Assembly (NCBI GenBank): GCA_030544235.1
Contig: JARUPU010000029.1
Location: 1,984,001 to 2,048,000 of the forward strand
Direction of reading: 5' to 3'
Source of the DNA: Lepturacanthus savala
Lineage: Eukaryota > Chordata > Actinopteri > Scombriformes > Trichiuridae
DNA length: 64,000 nucleotides
Position 1 is the stretch's first letter. Every line of letters starts with the position of its first letter. Shown here one piece after another: positions 50,275 through 61,852 of the stretch. The notes under the pieces were generated by a model. That model saw nothing but the letters and a program-made list of their open reading frames with translations. It was not told the DNA's origin and did no database searches. The translations under genes were made by a program, and so were the position numbers.

Positions 50275-52601
50275 ATGTTTAAGTGCTTCATTTGTCAAAC
50301 TGTGCATACTCCGTGCCAGTCCTTGATCTCTCATCTGAGACTTAATCAGTTTTTATCCTAGCACCAAGTTTAAGTTAGTTTGTACTCAAGATCATTGTAG
50401 GTGTCACTTTTCAACATATTCAGGTTTCAAAAAACATTTAATCAGTTCACATGTGGAAAATTCTTGTGAAAATGCAGATGCAGCAAGGCCAGAGTCATGT
50501 CAAACTAATATCCAAATGCTGCAAGATATCTCAGAAGTTGCTAGAACAAACATCACGCAAACCCCAGAATATCCATGCTTTGATAGTGAATCAGGTCAAA
50601 GACAAAGAAAACATAGAAAATATCTGTCCTTCAATTATTGCTAAACTACAAGCAAATGGTGTTGCAAATAGTGTCATTTCATCAGTTGTTGGTGATGTGG
50701 AAGAACTTAGTAGTGGGATGCACCCAGGTTAAGCAGCAAGTACTGTCTGCTGTGCCTATAGATAATCCTTTGAGAGAAACATTGGTAAAAGATCTGGAAA
50801 CCTTTGAAAACCCATTTGAGTACTTGAATACTGAAAGCAAAAGAGTAAATTATTTCAACAAGAAATGGGGTGTTGTGGAACCAGTAGAAAAATGTTAGGA
50901 ATTCGATATGATACAAGACGAAATAAACAGATACTTATGATTAGGTCCCAGTGAATGATACATTTGTTTACATCCCAATTTTGGAAATGATCAAATTCAT
51001 GTTCCGAAATTCTGATATTTGCAAACTACTTGAGGAAACACGTTCATCAAAACTTGACGTATACAGTGATTTTTGTGACGGAAATTATTTTAGGACCCAT
51101 CCACTGTTCTCTAAACACCAGAATTCTTTACAAATCCAGTTGTTCTATGATGATTTTGAGACTGCGAACCCACTTGGGTCAAAACGTGGTGTTCACAAAA
51201 TAGGTGCTCTGTATTTTGTCCTCAGAAATCTTCCACCAAAGTTTAGCTCTGCCCTGATGAATATTCATTTGATTGCATTGTTTCACACTGAAGACTTAGA
51301 AAAAATATGGCTTTGATCCTATTCTAGAGACACTGATTAATGACATCAAAACACTTGAGAATTGTGGCCTTCATTTGCCTTTTTCTGTTGAAAAGATCTA
51401 TGGCCCTGTATGTCAGGTAACTGGGACAACTTGGGGATGCACACAATTCTGGGATTCACAGAATCGTTCAGTGGACGTCATTTTTGTTTTGATGACCCCA
51501 GAATAATCTTGTGTGGAAAAGAAGTATTTGAAATGCACTGCAGTGAATTGCAGTCAGATCCACAAAAGTTATCCGTGTTTGGTTTAAAAAAGGATTCGAC
51601 TCTGAATGGCCTACATTTCTTTCATGTTTGTAACAATTTTTCTTTGGATATTATGCATGACATTCTTGAAGGAGTGGCTCAGTATGAGCTGAAGTTACTG
51701 TTTGAATACCTCTCTGAAAACCTTTTGTCGAAACCTGATCTGTCCAGAATTTATGCCTTTGACTATGGGTATGTGGAGTGCAAAAAACGGCCTACAAGGA
51801 TAAACTTGGACAGTAGCGACAATAATATTGGGCTCAATTCAATTCAGACTCTTTGTCTTGTTCGAAATACTCCTTTGCTTTTTGGTGACATTGTGCCAGA
51901 AGGAAACCAAAACTGTCTTTTGCTTTTAATTTTACTACAGATAATCAACATTATTTTTTTCTCCATCTGTTTCACTTGGCATGACTGTACTACTTAAACA
52001 TTTGATAATAGAACACCATGAGTTGTTCAAAGAACTGTATCCTGATAAAAACCTGATACATATGTGGAGCATGAGATTTGAGGCAAAACACAGGATTTTC
52101 AAAAATACTCTTAAAAACACCAAATCTCTTGCAAAAAAACATCAGATGTCGATTGCATGTCTTTGGGAGACATCCCTTTCAAAATGTACTGTGTATGGAC
52201 CTATGAAAAGTATTAATGTGGACAATGAAAACTTTTGCAACGAGTTGGCTCAAGGTTTGCATGTGGAGCGTGCCTCTCAGGACAACCATGCAACTAACTG
52301 GGTGATAATCAGTGGAACAGAGTATAGGCCAGGGTTGATCATTTGCACTCAGATTGAACATGAAATGCCAGTGTTTCTCAGAATAGAAAAAATAATTGTT
52401 GTTGATAGTATTATCTGCTTCTTTGGAAAAAGGCTTGTCGTTGATCATTTCAGTGAACATTTTCATTCTTACAAAGTATTTGAAAGTGATCACAAAGATG
52501 TTGTTAAAGCAGATGGTCTTGTGATTTATAAGCCCTTCGATCTACAGAGTTCATATGGTGGAGATAAAGGCCAATATATTGTGCCATTATTTTCTTTGTA
52601 A
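50275..52601 (+). pseudogene. Gene B: C2H2 fingers plus CACTA (Transposase_21)-like protein, decayed
   Basis: The frame starts at ATG 50275 with KCFICQTVHTPCQSLISHLR, a C2H2-like finger (C-x2-C-x12-H) whose last His is replaced by Asn. After a TAG and frame change comes CTQDHCRCHFSTYSGFKKH (C-x4-C-x12-H-x4-H, about 50380-50446). Further parts are NPFEYLNTESKRVNYFNKKW, VYSDFCDG, LFYDDFETANPLGSKRG, LRNLPPKFSS (50951-51316), LDIMHDILEGVAQYELKLLF, IYAFDYGYVECKKRPTRI (51410-51940), WSMRFEAKH and ATNWVIISGTEYRPGLIICT (51981-52601). The D-x-x-NPLGSK ... NLPP ... L-x-x-L order recalls the Tnp2/Transposase_21 pattern of CACTA elements, hence the tentative call. At least four frame breaks are present. 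The family is common in teleosts and uncharacterised to my knowledge. Confidence 0.6.
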
Positions 52602-52803
52602 ATGTGTATTAAAGAGGTTGGGACTCCTAATATGTACTTAAAGTATTTTTGTAAATGTTTGTATTGATCTTTTTGTGCCAATTCCTATGGTGCTGGGAAG
52701 TTATGGATGTATGAATGCTGTTAATTGATCAGTCAACACTTCTATTCACTTTACATGTAATGTGAAACAGTTATGATATTCTGTTGAATAAAATAATGTA
52801 ATA
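52602..52803. other. Short AT-rich 3' flank of gene B
   Basis: No further coding similarity. AATAAA occurs near 52788 and could serve as polyadenylation signal of gene B. Confidence 0.35.
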
Positions 52804-53009
52804 TCACAATTTTAGTGCAAAAATACACTATTATGTGATCACATGACACTGTAGGTTGAAAATTAACACTTAACAGCGAAAGAGAATAACACATTTTTGG
52901 TGTTAAAAATAAACTTTAATGTGCTATTAAATGACACTGTATTTTGTAAAATTAACACTCCAAGTGGAAGGGAATAACACAATTTAGAGTCAAAAGTGCA
53001 CCTATGTGG
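52804..53009 (+). repeat. 88-bp subterminal tandem repeat, left part (split by L1)
   Basis: ATGACACTG starts at 52843 and 52931 (88 bases apart). The third copy starts at 59280, which is again exactly 88 bases on once the L1 insertion and its duplicated target are removed. Each unit contains TTAACACT and ATAACAC motifs. Tandem subterminal motifs are characteristic of CACTA elements. Confidence 0.8.
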
Positions 53010-53231
53010 GACCTCCAGTATGGTGCAGAAATGAGCAGCAGCATAAAACGGAGGCTCCCAGACAGTCTTCAACCCCCCCACAAAACATACTAGATTAACA
53101 AGTTGAAAAGTGGATTAAGTTGTATGAAAAGGGGGGACAAAAGATAAACCAGAGGAAAAACGCAAGGTAAACCAAAAAAAAACAATAAAATACCGACTGA
53201 AAGTGAGGACACGCTAGCGGAACACAAGGCT

Positions 53232-54148
53232 ATGGATGCTATCCAAGCTAACATCATTGCGGAGATACAGGCGGTTCGTTCGGACCTGAAGAAAGAGCTG
53301 GTGGACTTTCGAGGAGAAGTAAACCAGAAATTAAGCGATATTGCCTCTGGCTTAAAGGAAATAACAGAAAGAGTTGAGGAGACAAAGCAGAGAATAGCCG
53401 ACATGGAGGAGTGGAGCACCGACGCCAAGGGGATACTTTCCAACACACTTGAGCTTTACCAATCTATCCAAACCTAGCTGACGGACCTGGAGGCACGTTC
53501 GCACAGGAACAACATTCGTATTCACGGCAATCCCGAGGGGGTGGAGGGGGACAACATAAAAACATTCATGGAAGAGTTTATTAAAACCGACACTCCCCGA
53601 CACCCCCCTCGGTATCCAGCGTTGCCACCGGTCACTGGGATCCAGACTGCCGCCAGGCTCTAACCCGCGGTCCGTGATTATCTATTTCCTGGAGTATACT
53701 ACTAAAGAGCTGGTGTTCCGCTCCGCCTGGGGAAAGAAAGAGGTCCGCTACGATGGAAGAAGAGTATTCTTCAAGCAGGACTACACGGCAGAAATACTCA
53801 AAAAGAGAAAGGCGTACATCCCCATAAGAAAAGCACTTAAGGAAAAAGAAATTTGTTTCCAGACGCTTCACCCGGCAAACTTGCGAAAAAAGGGCGAGAA
53901 AAGTGTTTTTCGACACCAGCCCAACTGTCTACAACAACATGCAGGAGGCGACAGACGACTTGAAGAAAAGGGGATTCATCCCGGTCGCTTGGGAAGCTGA
54001 GACCCCTGCGCACAACGCACCGTCACCGAGACCAAAGCAACCGACCTGGGAAACAGCAGGTGCTAAAACACATCGGCACCAGGGCACCCGCCTCAAGCAT
54101 ATCCAGGATAAACTTAAGGGGTTTCAACGCAGGGAGGAGGCTTTGTGA
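53232..54148 (+). pseudogene. L1 ORF1 (nucleic-acid chaperone), broken
   Basis: The frame begins at ATG 53232 with a predicted coiled coil (heptad-rich stretch from about AEIQAVRSDLKKELVDFRGE to ADMEEW). After a TAG near 53475 it continues as LTDLEARSRRNNIRIHG, the start of the L1 ORF1 RRM domain, then KEVRYDGRRVFFKQDY and AEILKKRKAYIPIRKAL of the C-terminal domain. In L1 elements this protein trimerises and coats the element RNA. At least three frame breaks (53475, about 53660, about 53920) inactivate it. Confidence 0.8.
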
Positions 54149-54526
54149 GAGCTTTCTGTACCGTGAGTGAACAATAAATCTACAGAGATCGGTAAGATCA
54201 CAATATTTAATACCAAATCGGACTAAGGTGTTCAAAACTGATTTTCCTACTGGGAACATGATCCAGTTAAATAGACAGTAAGTCTGGGAACCGATGCCCA
54301 GCTTTTCACGTGCGCTGCTCTGATATTAACCTTCAGGGTTAAGGGACTCCCCTCTCAACTTAGAAGTTAAGCTTACACTTCATGGTTGGAAGTCACAAAT
54401 GTTTAACATGTATGCTATGTTCATATGTTGTGTTTCATTTTGTTATACAGACAGTTGTTCTTTTGTTCAGGTCATCTGTGGTTGGTTGAACATTTTGGGT
54501 AAACTTTTTACCGCTCACTGTTAGAA
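54149..54526 (+). other. L1 inter-ORF region
   Basis: 378 bases between the end of ORF1 and ATG of ORF2, with no coding similarity; ordinary for this LINE type. Confidence 0.6.
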
Positions 54527-55665
54527 ATGCATCAAGAATACAAAATTATCCCTCTTAATGTTAATGGGATAAATAATCCCATAAAGAGAAGTAAGGCCAT
54601 GGCTAAAATGAAAAGAGAAAAACAAGACATAATTTTCTGGCAAGAGACATACCTTACAAGTACAGAACATGAGAAGCTGCGTAAAATGGGATTTAAAAAC
54701 TTATACTATTCCTCATTCGAGAAGGGAAATACAAGAGGGGTTGCAATACTAATTCCGAACAGACTGAATTTCCAGTTTTCCTCACAAATTACAGATAAAG
54801 ATGGGTGCTATCTGTTGGTTAAAGGTTCTATTGACAGAGAAATTACACTACTGAACGTTTACAGACCACCAGGATATGATAAAAGATTGATTAAAAATGT
54901 GTTTAAAATGATAAATACGGAAGCATCAGGTGTGCTGATATGTGGAGGGGACTGGAATATCCACCTGCACCCCTTTCGGAACTCCACAAACAGAAAAAAG
55001 AACATAAAACCTGAAGCTTTATATACAAAAAAACTGCTTAACGAAATAGATATAATGGACGTATGGAGGGAATCCGACAAATGTTTTACTTTTTTCTCCC
55101 ATTCACACTATGCACTCAAGAATTGACTATTTTTTTATGTTCAAAGCCGAGAATGGTGAAATGTGACATAGGGGTAAGAGACATTTCTGATCACACGGGG
55201 GTATATCTGACATTACACTTAGACAACAGACTTAAGGAGACTCTATGGAGACTAAACACCAACCTCTAAGCGACCCTCAATGTCAAAGATTTATTAAGGA
55301 AGAACTTATGTAATATATGTCATATAACAATAATGGGACCGTGTCCCCCAGTACACTTTGGGATGCAGCCAAGGCTGTTATTAGGGGCAAACTTATAATG
55401 TGGTCTGCCCGGAAGAAGAAGGAAAAAGAGAAACAAATTAATGACCCGACTGCAAAACTAAAATCCTTGGAGAGCAGACTTATGAAGCAAAATGACACTG
55501 ATGTTTTAAATGAAATACAGGACACAAAACAAACTCTAAATAACATATATGAAAACCAAATAGAAAAAAGAATTAGATTTATTAAACAAAATTATGAAAA
55601 TGGCCCCAAATCTGAAAAACTGCTCGCATGGAGGATACGTAAGCAATTGGCAGAGAAATACATAC

Positions 55666-56448
55666 TAGAGCTGTCATTTTAACACGTTAATTCGATTAAT
55701 TAATTACACCGCAATTTAACACGTTAAATTTAACGCAATTAATTATGAGTATCAATGGTGGCGAAAATCCCATGTTAAATAAAGAAAATGATGTACTAAA
55801 GTCACATTAGTTAGTTAGGAGTTAGTTACATTATCCGAGTGCTGGAACAATTCCAGTGTGCTCGTTTCAGTGTAATCTACGCTGTTTCGGTGTCTGTCTG
55901 TGCCATTTGGCACGGAGCAACAAGTCTGAGCGCGTCTCTGGTTGCTATGCAACGCGAGGCGAGCCGAGCTAAACAAATGCGATGATCTGATTGGTTCAAA
56001 CCACACGTGTTTGGTCTCACAGAGCAAAACTATGTTGGCACAATGCAGCGCAAAATATACAACTTCTATTATTGATTTTTGAATTGCTATATTGAGCTTA
56101 AGTGACTTCTTTATTTTATTTCAGAATTTTATTTATTTAACTGAATTGTTGTATTTGTTTTACATTTATGAATAATGCACTTGGTCTAACTGGTTTAATG
56201 TGCTAGACCTTTACTTTTGGATGTAATTCATGAAGCACAGTTCGCCAATAAAACATTGGATTTCAGATCTTCTCTTCTTACTGTATTCAATTGATTAGTC
56301 ATGCATTACAATTCATTAATATCCTAGAATTCAAATTCTTTATCAGGAGACCTAGCGGATATGACATTAAAATGTGATTAATTCGATTAATTAATTACAA
56401 AATCCTGTAATTAATTCGTTTCATTTTTTTAATCGATTGACAGCACTA
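55666..56448. mobile_element. 783-bp hAT-type MITE inside L1 ORF2
   Basis: The ends are TAGAGCTGTCATTTTAACACG and, on the other strand, TAGTGCTGTCAATCGATTAA. Flanking 8-bp sequences are ATACATAC (55658-55665) and ATACGTAC (56449-56456), a target-site duplication differing by one CG-to-CA change. Both ends contain TTAATTCGATTAATTAATTA-type sequence known from many fish hAT MITEs. No transposase is encoded. The core 55769-55979 is the reverse complement of the core of the MITE at 46615-47632. Confidence 0.9.
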
Positions 56449-56785
56449 ATACGTACATGATAAGATGTAATGATAAGATGTGTCATAAACTGGAAGACAT
56501 TCAAAACTCTTTTGAAGTGTACTATAGGAAATTATACACGCAACCTCGGGCAGCCGAATCAACAGTTATATCAGACTTCTTAGCATGCCTAGATTTACCA
56601 CCAGTAGGAACAGAACAGAATAGAATAATGACAAAGAGATAACAGAGGAAGAAATAAATATGGCCATAATGAAACTGAAAGAAAATACAATGCCAGGAGC
56701 CGACGGCTATGCATCTGAGTGGTACAAAACCTTCAGAGAAACTTTGGTACCAATACTAAAAGAATGTTTTAACTATACTCTTAAA

Positions 56786-56796
56786 GGGGGGGGGGG
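56786..56796 (+). repeat. Run of 11 G in L1 ORF2
   Basis: A homopolymer of eleven G interrupts the reading frame. It is either a replication-slippage frameshift or an assembly-sensitive site. Confidence 0.9.
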
Positions 56797-59270
56797 ACAC
56801 CACTTTCATGGAGACAAGCAATAATTTCAGTAATCCCTAAAGCAATTAATAACAAGACAGAATGTAGTTCTCACAGAACCATATCAGTATTAAATATGGA
56901 TTATAGAATATATGCATCAATCTTAGCAAAAAGAATGGAAAATATTGTCCCCGATCTGATAGATCCAGATCAGACGGACAACCCAGGACAGCGTATGGTG
57001 GGCCCTCCACCACATTGATCAAATGAGAAAAAGTAATTTGAAATGCGTAGTTATTAGTCTAGATGCTGAAAAGGCTTTTGTTTCGGTCCGTTGGGAATAC
57101 TTATATATGGTGCTTAAACGCCTAGGCTTCAATGATCAGGTAATTGAATGCTTTAAATCTCTATACTGCTCCCCCACGGCAAGAATTAAAATAAACGGAT
57201 CCTTATCCAAGACAGTGTTGCTTGAGAGGGGATGTCGTCAGGGATGCCCCCTTAATCCCACACTTTTTGCACTCTTTATTGAGCCATTGGCACAGGTAAT
57301 AATTGAGGATGAAGATATAACTGGGATACTGAGTGGAAACACACAATATAAAATTTGCCTACATGCAGACATTCTCTTAACTCTCACTAACCCTCAAGTA
57401 AGTCTACCTAAAATAATGTCTCTACTCAAAGAATTTGCCTCATATTCTGGTTACAAATTAAATTTACAGAAAACTCAGACTTTGACCTTTAACCTGGGAC
57501 CACAAGAAAGCATTTATAGAACATGTAAATTTAAATGGGCAGGCAACATAATCAAACACCTTGGAGTACAAATACCAAAAGATTTAACTACCATATTTGA
57601 CCATAACTATACCCCCATAACAGCGGACATTAAAGCAGACCTCAGTCGCTGGTTATTACCACCGACAAACATGCACAACCGGATAGAAATCATAAAGATG
57701 AATATACTACCCAGTGTATACCTCCCAGGTAATTCATCGAATGGAATATGATGATATCAACATTTATTTGAAAAAAATAAAAACCACGGATTAGTCTTAA
57801 GACATTACAGCTGCCTAAGGACGAAGGTGGAATGGCCCTTGCCCTGCCTGGAAGATTATTATAGGGCAGCACAGCTGCGATTTCTGGTCTGCTGGTGTGA
57901 TCCTGAATGCGATGCAAAATGGAAGGACTTGGAACAAAATTTAATGAGAGTACCTCTCCCGTCTATATTGGGAGACACAACCCTCCAAAAAAAAAAAATA
58001 CTTGGATGAATCAATTAATTGGATTGTAACACCTCTAAACATCTGGCACAGAAAACTAGAGACCCGAAATTTGAACACCAATATTACGATGGGTGGCACT
58101 TGATCCGGATTTCACACCAGCAGAACTGGACAGCAGATTTAGACACTGGACAGAACTGGGTATCACCTCATACTGCAAAATTTCCTCTGGATAAAATACT
58201 GGATTAGATCCCTTTCAACGCCTCACAGAAACTCATGATCTGGACAAACGCGATTTCTTCAGATACCTTCAACTAAGACACTATTTTGATAAAAACATAA
58301 AAACTATTGGAGAAGAAGGAATGAACCTGATCAGGATATATAAGGCATGGAAGGGTGATACTGACAGAAAACTGATCTCCAGGATTTATTCTGCTCTACA
58401 ACTTGACAGGGGTCATTCCACAATGTATATTAAATCAAGATGGGAGAAAGAAGCTAACATACAGTTAACTGAAGATGACTGGGTAAACATTTGTAGGACA
58501 CAATCCACTACCTCCAGCTCAGATCTGTGGAGAGAATTCACCTGGAAAAACAATTTAAGGTTTTTCATAACTCCCAAAATTAAAAGCTTACAGACCAACA
58601 ACCCAGAACACGGACAGTGTTGGAGAAGGTGTGGTGACATGTCTGCTGGCCACTTCCATATATTTTGGGATTGCCCTAATATTTCTTCATATTGGGTAGA
58701 GGTAGTAACAGCAATCAGCTCAATAATTAACATGCAGCTTGACCTAAGCTTCAGTGTTATATATTTAGGAAACACTGATTGTGATGAATAAACAAGATAG
58801 GTACTTATTACAAATACTATTAGCAAGTAGTAAGAAAGCAATAACCAGGAAATGGCTGAGTAATGAGTGCCCGACAATTTTACTTGGACCAGAAGCAATC
58901 TCATTGATTTTGGAATGCTCTGTGTGGAGAATTTTGAACTTTTCCGTGCTGAGATTCCCAAATTAGACACCATGATGAACGTGTGGAGGAACACGCACCC
59001 CTGGGGGGCACCCTGTTTCACTACGGACTGAAATGTTAAACCGAGAGTGACTCATGTGAGAGCTATGGACATGAAGGCCCGTTAGGCCAACTCATATTAT
59101 TTATTATTATTATTTTTTTTTCCAAATATCAGCTATGAGTGATATCTTGCATTTTATTTTGCTATAGATGACCCTGTCTGTTGTACCTGTATTATGTACA
59201 TATGTATTTTGTGAAAACTTTGCATATTTAAATGTTAAAACAAAGTATAAAAATAAGTGCACCGATGTGG

Positions 59271-59439
59271 TGTCATAAAATGACACTGAGGGTGTCAAAT
59301 TTTAACACTATTAAAGAGTGAAAATATTAACACTGTTAAGTGTAATTTTTACTCAGAATCCGTCAGAATTATATAAACTCGGGAAAAGTGTTAAGATTAA
59401 CTCAATGCGAGTTGAATTAACACTTGTGATTTTGCTGTG
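59271..59439 (+). repeat. Right part of 88-bp subterminal repeat and CACAG-type element end
   Basis: After the L1 target duplicate the 88-bp repeat resumes (ATGACACTG at 59280), followed by further TTAACACT motifs. The block ends TTTTGCTGTG at 59439, so the minus strand begins CACAGCAAAATCAC. This is taken as the right terminus of the CACTA-like block. Confidence 0.55.
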
Positions 59440-59467
59440 TATGTTCAACTACACACACACACACACC
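59440..59467 (+). repeat. 28-bp direct repeat, right copy
   Basis: Identical to 43465-43492, and marks the right edge of the 15.9-kb block. Confidence 0.85.
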
Positions 59468-60365
59468 AATAAACTCATTGACTCAGATTACTGTGTGGTA
59501 TTATTGACTACAAATAAATACCAGAGATACACTGTTTACATCTTTACTGCAATACTTTACTACATTAACTCACAAGACTAGCTAGATGTGTTTATTAAAA
59601 CTCAACTAAAAGTAAAGTCACTATATAAATAATAATACATTTTATTTATTACATTACATTTATTTATTACATTTTATGTAATAGTACCTATTACATAAAG
59701 TATATTAAAAACAGTAGTATTGTTTAGGCAATACTAGAAACAGAATAATAAACTCTGATTAATATCTGACTGAAAATGACTGATGTCAATAACAATATTC
59801 TGATATTATATTATACTGTACATAATACTGATGTACTTAAACTTTTTAACTGCAAAACTTTAACTCCATTAAGATCACACGACAGTGATTAATAAACGCT
59901 CATTCTATCAAAAGCAGATTTTCACACACACCCTCCAAATACAGTAACAGTAGTTATGTCTTACACAAAGGGCTAAGAAGCTAGCGGCCTAACGGCACTA
60001 ATGCTAACAATAACCACAATTCACGAACAAAAACAACAATCCTGTAAAAAATATACATTTTCCTCACCAAGAAACACCCACCCAGTCATAGTAAGACACA
60101 CACACACACACACGGCTAACAACAGCATTAATGCTAACATCACACATCAACATCACACGGTAAAAAACGACCAAAAAAGCAAATCCTGACAAAAACATAA
60201 CTTTTCGTCTCGGACACAGACTGCCACGCGGACATAAAACCATTTAAATACTAAAACTAACAGCAGTTATGTCAGAAGCACTCTGGCGAAGTAGCTAACA
60301 GGCTAATGCTAACGGGATGACAAGGCAAAGAAAACAGTCATTTACTCAGAAGAAGTCTATCTTAC
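59468..60365. other. AT-rich intron-like stretch without genes
   Basis: No coding similarity on either strand. It contains a duplicated ATTTATTACATT motif (59640-59670) and a short (AC)8 at 60098-60113. On the minus strand it would be the 5' part of intron 1 of the Helitron-like gene. Confidence 0.4.
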
Positions 60366-60500
60366 CTGTTGAAGCCGGTCACAGGCGTCCGGGATTCAAG
60401 GAAACGATTAAATAATCCACAAAAATGCGATTTTCGAAATCTGTCCAATAAAAAGCGGAGCAGCAGCAAAGTCCTTTGTTCTCTGAGTGGTAGTGTTGTG
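60366..60500 (-). other. Candidate first exon of the minus-strand Helitron-like gene
   Basis: The minus strand reads CTTCAACAG followed by GTAAGA at 60366/60365, a good splice donor. Upstream sequence (60500-60366) is GC-richer than its surroundings, as expected for a 5' UTR or first exon. No protein motif is recognised. Linking it to the exon at 43117 requires removal of the 15.9-kb block and is an inference. Confidence 0.35.
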
Positions 60501-60707
60501 TCGGTCGTGAACGAACGAATCAAAAGAACTAGTTCTTTTTGGTGAACGGGGTGAACTAGTTTACGTCCTCGAAAAGACCCGTTCTTTTCATTCGCGGCGT
60601 CCTTAATTGGCTGAACAGTCTGGTCACCAATCATATTTCCTCCCTAGGCAAGCTAGAAAACAGCAGCAGCTTTCCTGATTGTACTACACGCGTGAGGAGG
60701 GCGGGAC

Positions 60708-60712
60708 TGTGT

Positions 60713-60806
<94 letters not shown>
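60708..60806 (+). repeat. (TG)n microsatellite with one interruption
   Basis: About 100 bases of GT/TG with a CTG interruption near the start and a single GTTG interruption near 60744. Open frames on both strands are artefacts. Confidence 0.95.
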
Positions 60807-60810
<4 letters not shown>

Positions 60811-61199
60811 GTGCTCCGCCGAGCTGTTCACTTTGGGAATTGTCGTTCACTTTGAAGAACTAGTTCATTTCAGATCGTGGGGGGGAGGGGTTGGGGCGTG
60901 TATCTATGTGTGTATGTGTGTGCTGGTGTGTTTCCTATTCGACAATAAAAAGCAACAAAATGATTTCTGATTTATTGGTTATCTTTAATAAGGATAATAA
61001 TAATAACAATAGTTATTATTATTATTAATAATATTGTTAACAGTATTATTGTTGTTCTTGTTTTAACCAACCTTTACTGTAAAATGTCTGAGTTTTAAAA
61101 AAGCTATATATTTAAAAAAAAAAAAAAAAAAAAAAGGACACATACACCAACAGTACAAGAGCGAACCGTACACTGAACGGCTTCCCCTTAAAGTCAGTG

Positions 61200-61800
61200 G
61201 ATTCGTTCAGAACTATTTCACGCAAAGCCGTTCACTAAATGGCTCAGACCTACGGGCAAGTGGTTCAGTGAACGGTTCGCACCCACTAGCAGGGAAGCGG
61301 TTCACTGAACGGTTCGCACCCACTAACAGGGAAGCGGATCAGTGAATCGTTCGCACCCACTTAGAGGAAAGTAGTTCAGTGAACAGCTCACACCCACTTA
61401 GAGGAAAGTAGTTCAGTGAACGGCTCGCACCCACTGAGAGGAAAGTAGTTCAGTGAACGGTTTGCACCCACTTAAAGGAAAGTAGTTCAGTGAACAGCTC
61501 GCACCCACTAACAGGAAATTAGTTCAGTGAACAGCTCACACCCACTTAGAGGAAAGTAGTTCAGTGAACAGCTCGCACCCACTTAGAGGAAAGTAGTACA
61601 GTGAACGGTTTGCACCCACTTAAAGGAAAGTAGTTCAGTGAATGGCTCGCACCCACTAACAGGAAAGTAGTTCAGTCAACAGCTCACACCCACTTAGAGG
61701 AAAGTAGTTCAGTGAACAGCTCGCACCCACTTAGAGGAAAGTAGTACAGTGAACGTTTCACACCCACTTAGAGGAAAGTAGTTCAGTGAACTTGACTGAA
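61200..61800 (+). repeat. About fifteen 36-bp tandem repeats
   Basis: Units of 34-37 bases with the core TAGTTCAGTGAACNGCTCGC and CACCCACTTAGAGGAAAG recur with substitutions. TTCAGTGAAC/GTTCACTGAAC cores are themselves near-palindromic. Confidence 0.9.
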
Positions 61801-61821
61801 CTACTTTCCTCTAAGTGGGTG
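61761..61821. repeat. 27-bp perfect hairpin at the end of the 36-bp repeats
   Basis: Arms 61761-61787 and 61795-61821 are exact reverse complements with a 7-base loop. Similarity extends a further ~14 bases with mismatches. The right arm is an inverted copy of the tandem unit. Confidence 0.9.
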
Positions 61822-61852
61822 CGAGCCGTTCACTGATCCATTATTTTTTATT

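Larger units (their letters stand above)
54527..59031 (+). pseudogene. L1 ORF2 (AP endonuclease + reverse transcriptase), broken
   Basis: Endonuclease: PLNVNGINNPIKRSKAM, DIIFWQETYL with the Mg-binding Glu, GGDWNIHLHP (usually GGDFN), and ISDHTGVYLTL (Asp-His pair) in another frame at 55186. Reverse transcriptase: ISLDAEKAFVSVRWEYL (57053, the second Asp of DAEKAFD is Val), ERGCRQGCPLNPTLF (57225), and LHADILLTL at 57360 where FADD has lost one Asp. The C-terminus has CWRRCG...HFHIFWDCP, the CCHC-like zinc knuckle (58620-58675). Frame breaks occur near 55125, 55270, 56640, at the 11-G run 56786-56796, and near 57750, 58010 and 58790. A hAT MITE splits it at 55666-56448. Confidence 0.88.
53010..59254 (+). 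mobile_element. Near full-length L1 (Swimmer-like) LINE retrotransposon
   Basis: The element has a 5' leader, ORF1 (53232-54148), ORF2 (54527-59031) and a 3' UTR ending in an A-rich tail (ACAAAGTATAAAAATA). It is flanked by a 16-bp target-site duplication with one mismatch, AAGTGCACC[T/G]ATGTGG, at 52994-53009 and 59255-59270. Without the 783-bp MITE (and its 8-bp duplicate) inside it, the element is about 5.45 kb, in the range of full-length fish L1s. Both ORFs carry stops and frameshifts, so it is inactive. Confidence 0.9.

Noticed and set aside
58413..59021. 202-codon minus-strand frame
   Set aside because: Antisense to the C-terminal part of L1 ORF2, whose zinc-knuckle motif is clear on the plus strand.
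60631..60970. Open frames over the TG microsatellite
   Set aside because: Same reason: dinucleotide repeat artefact.
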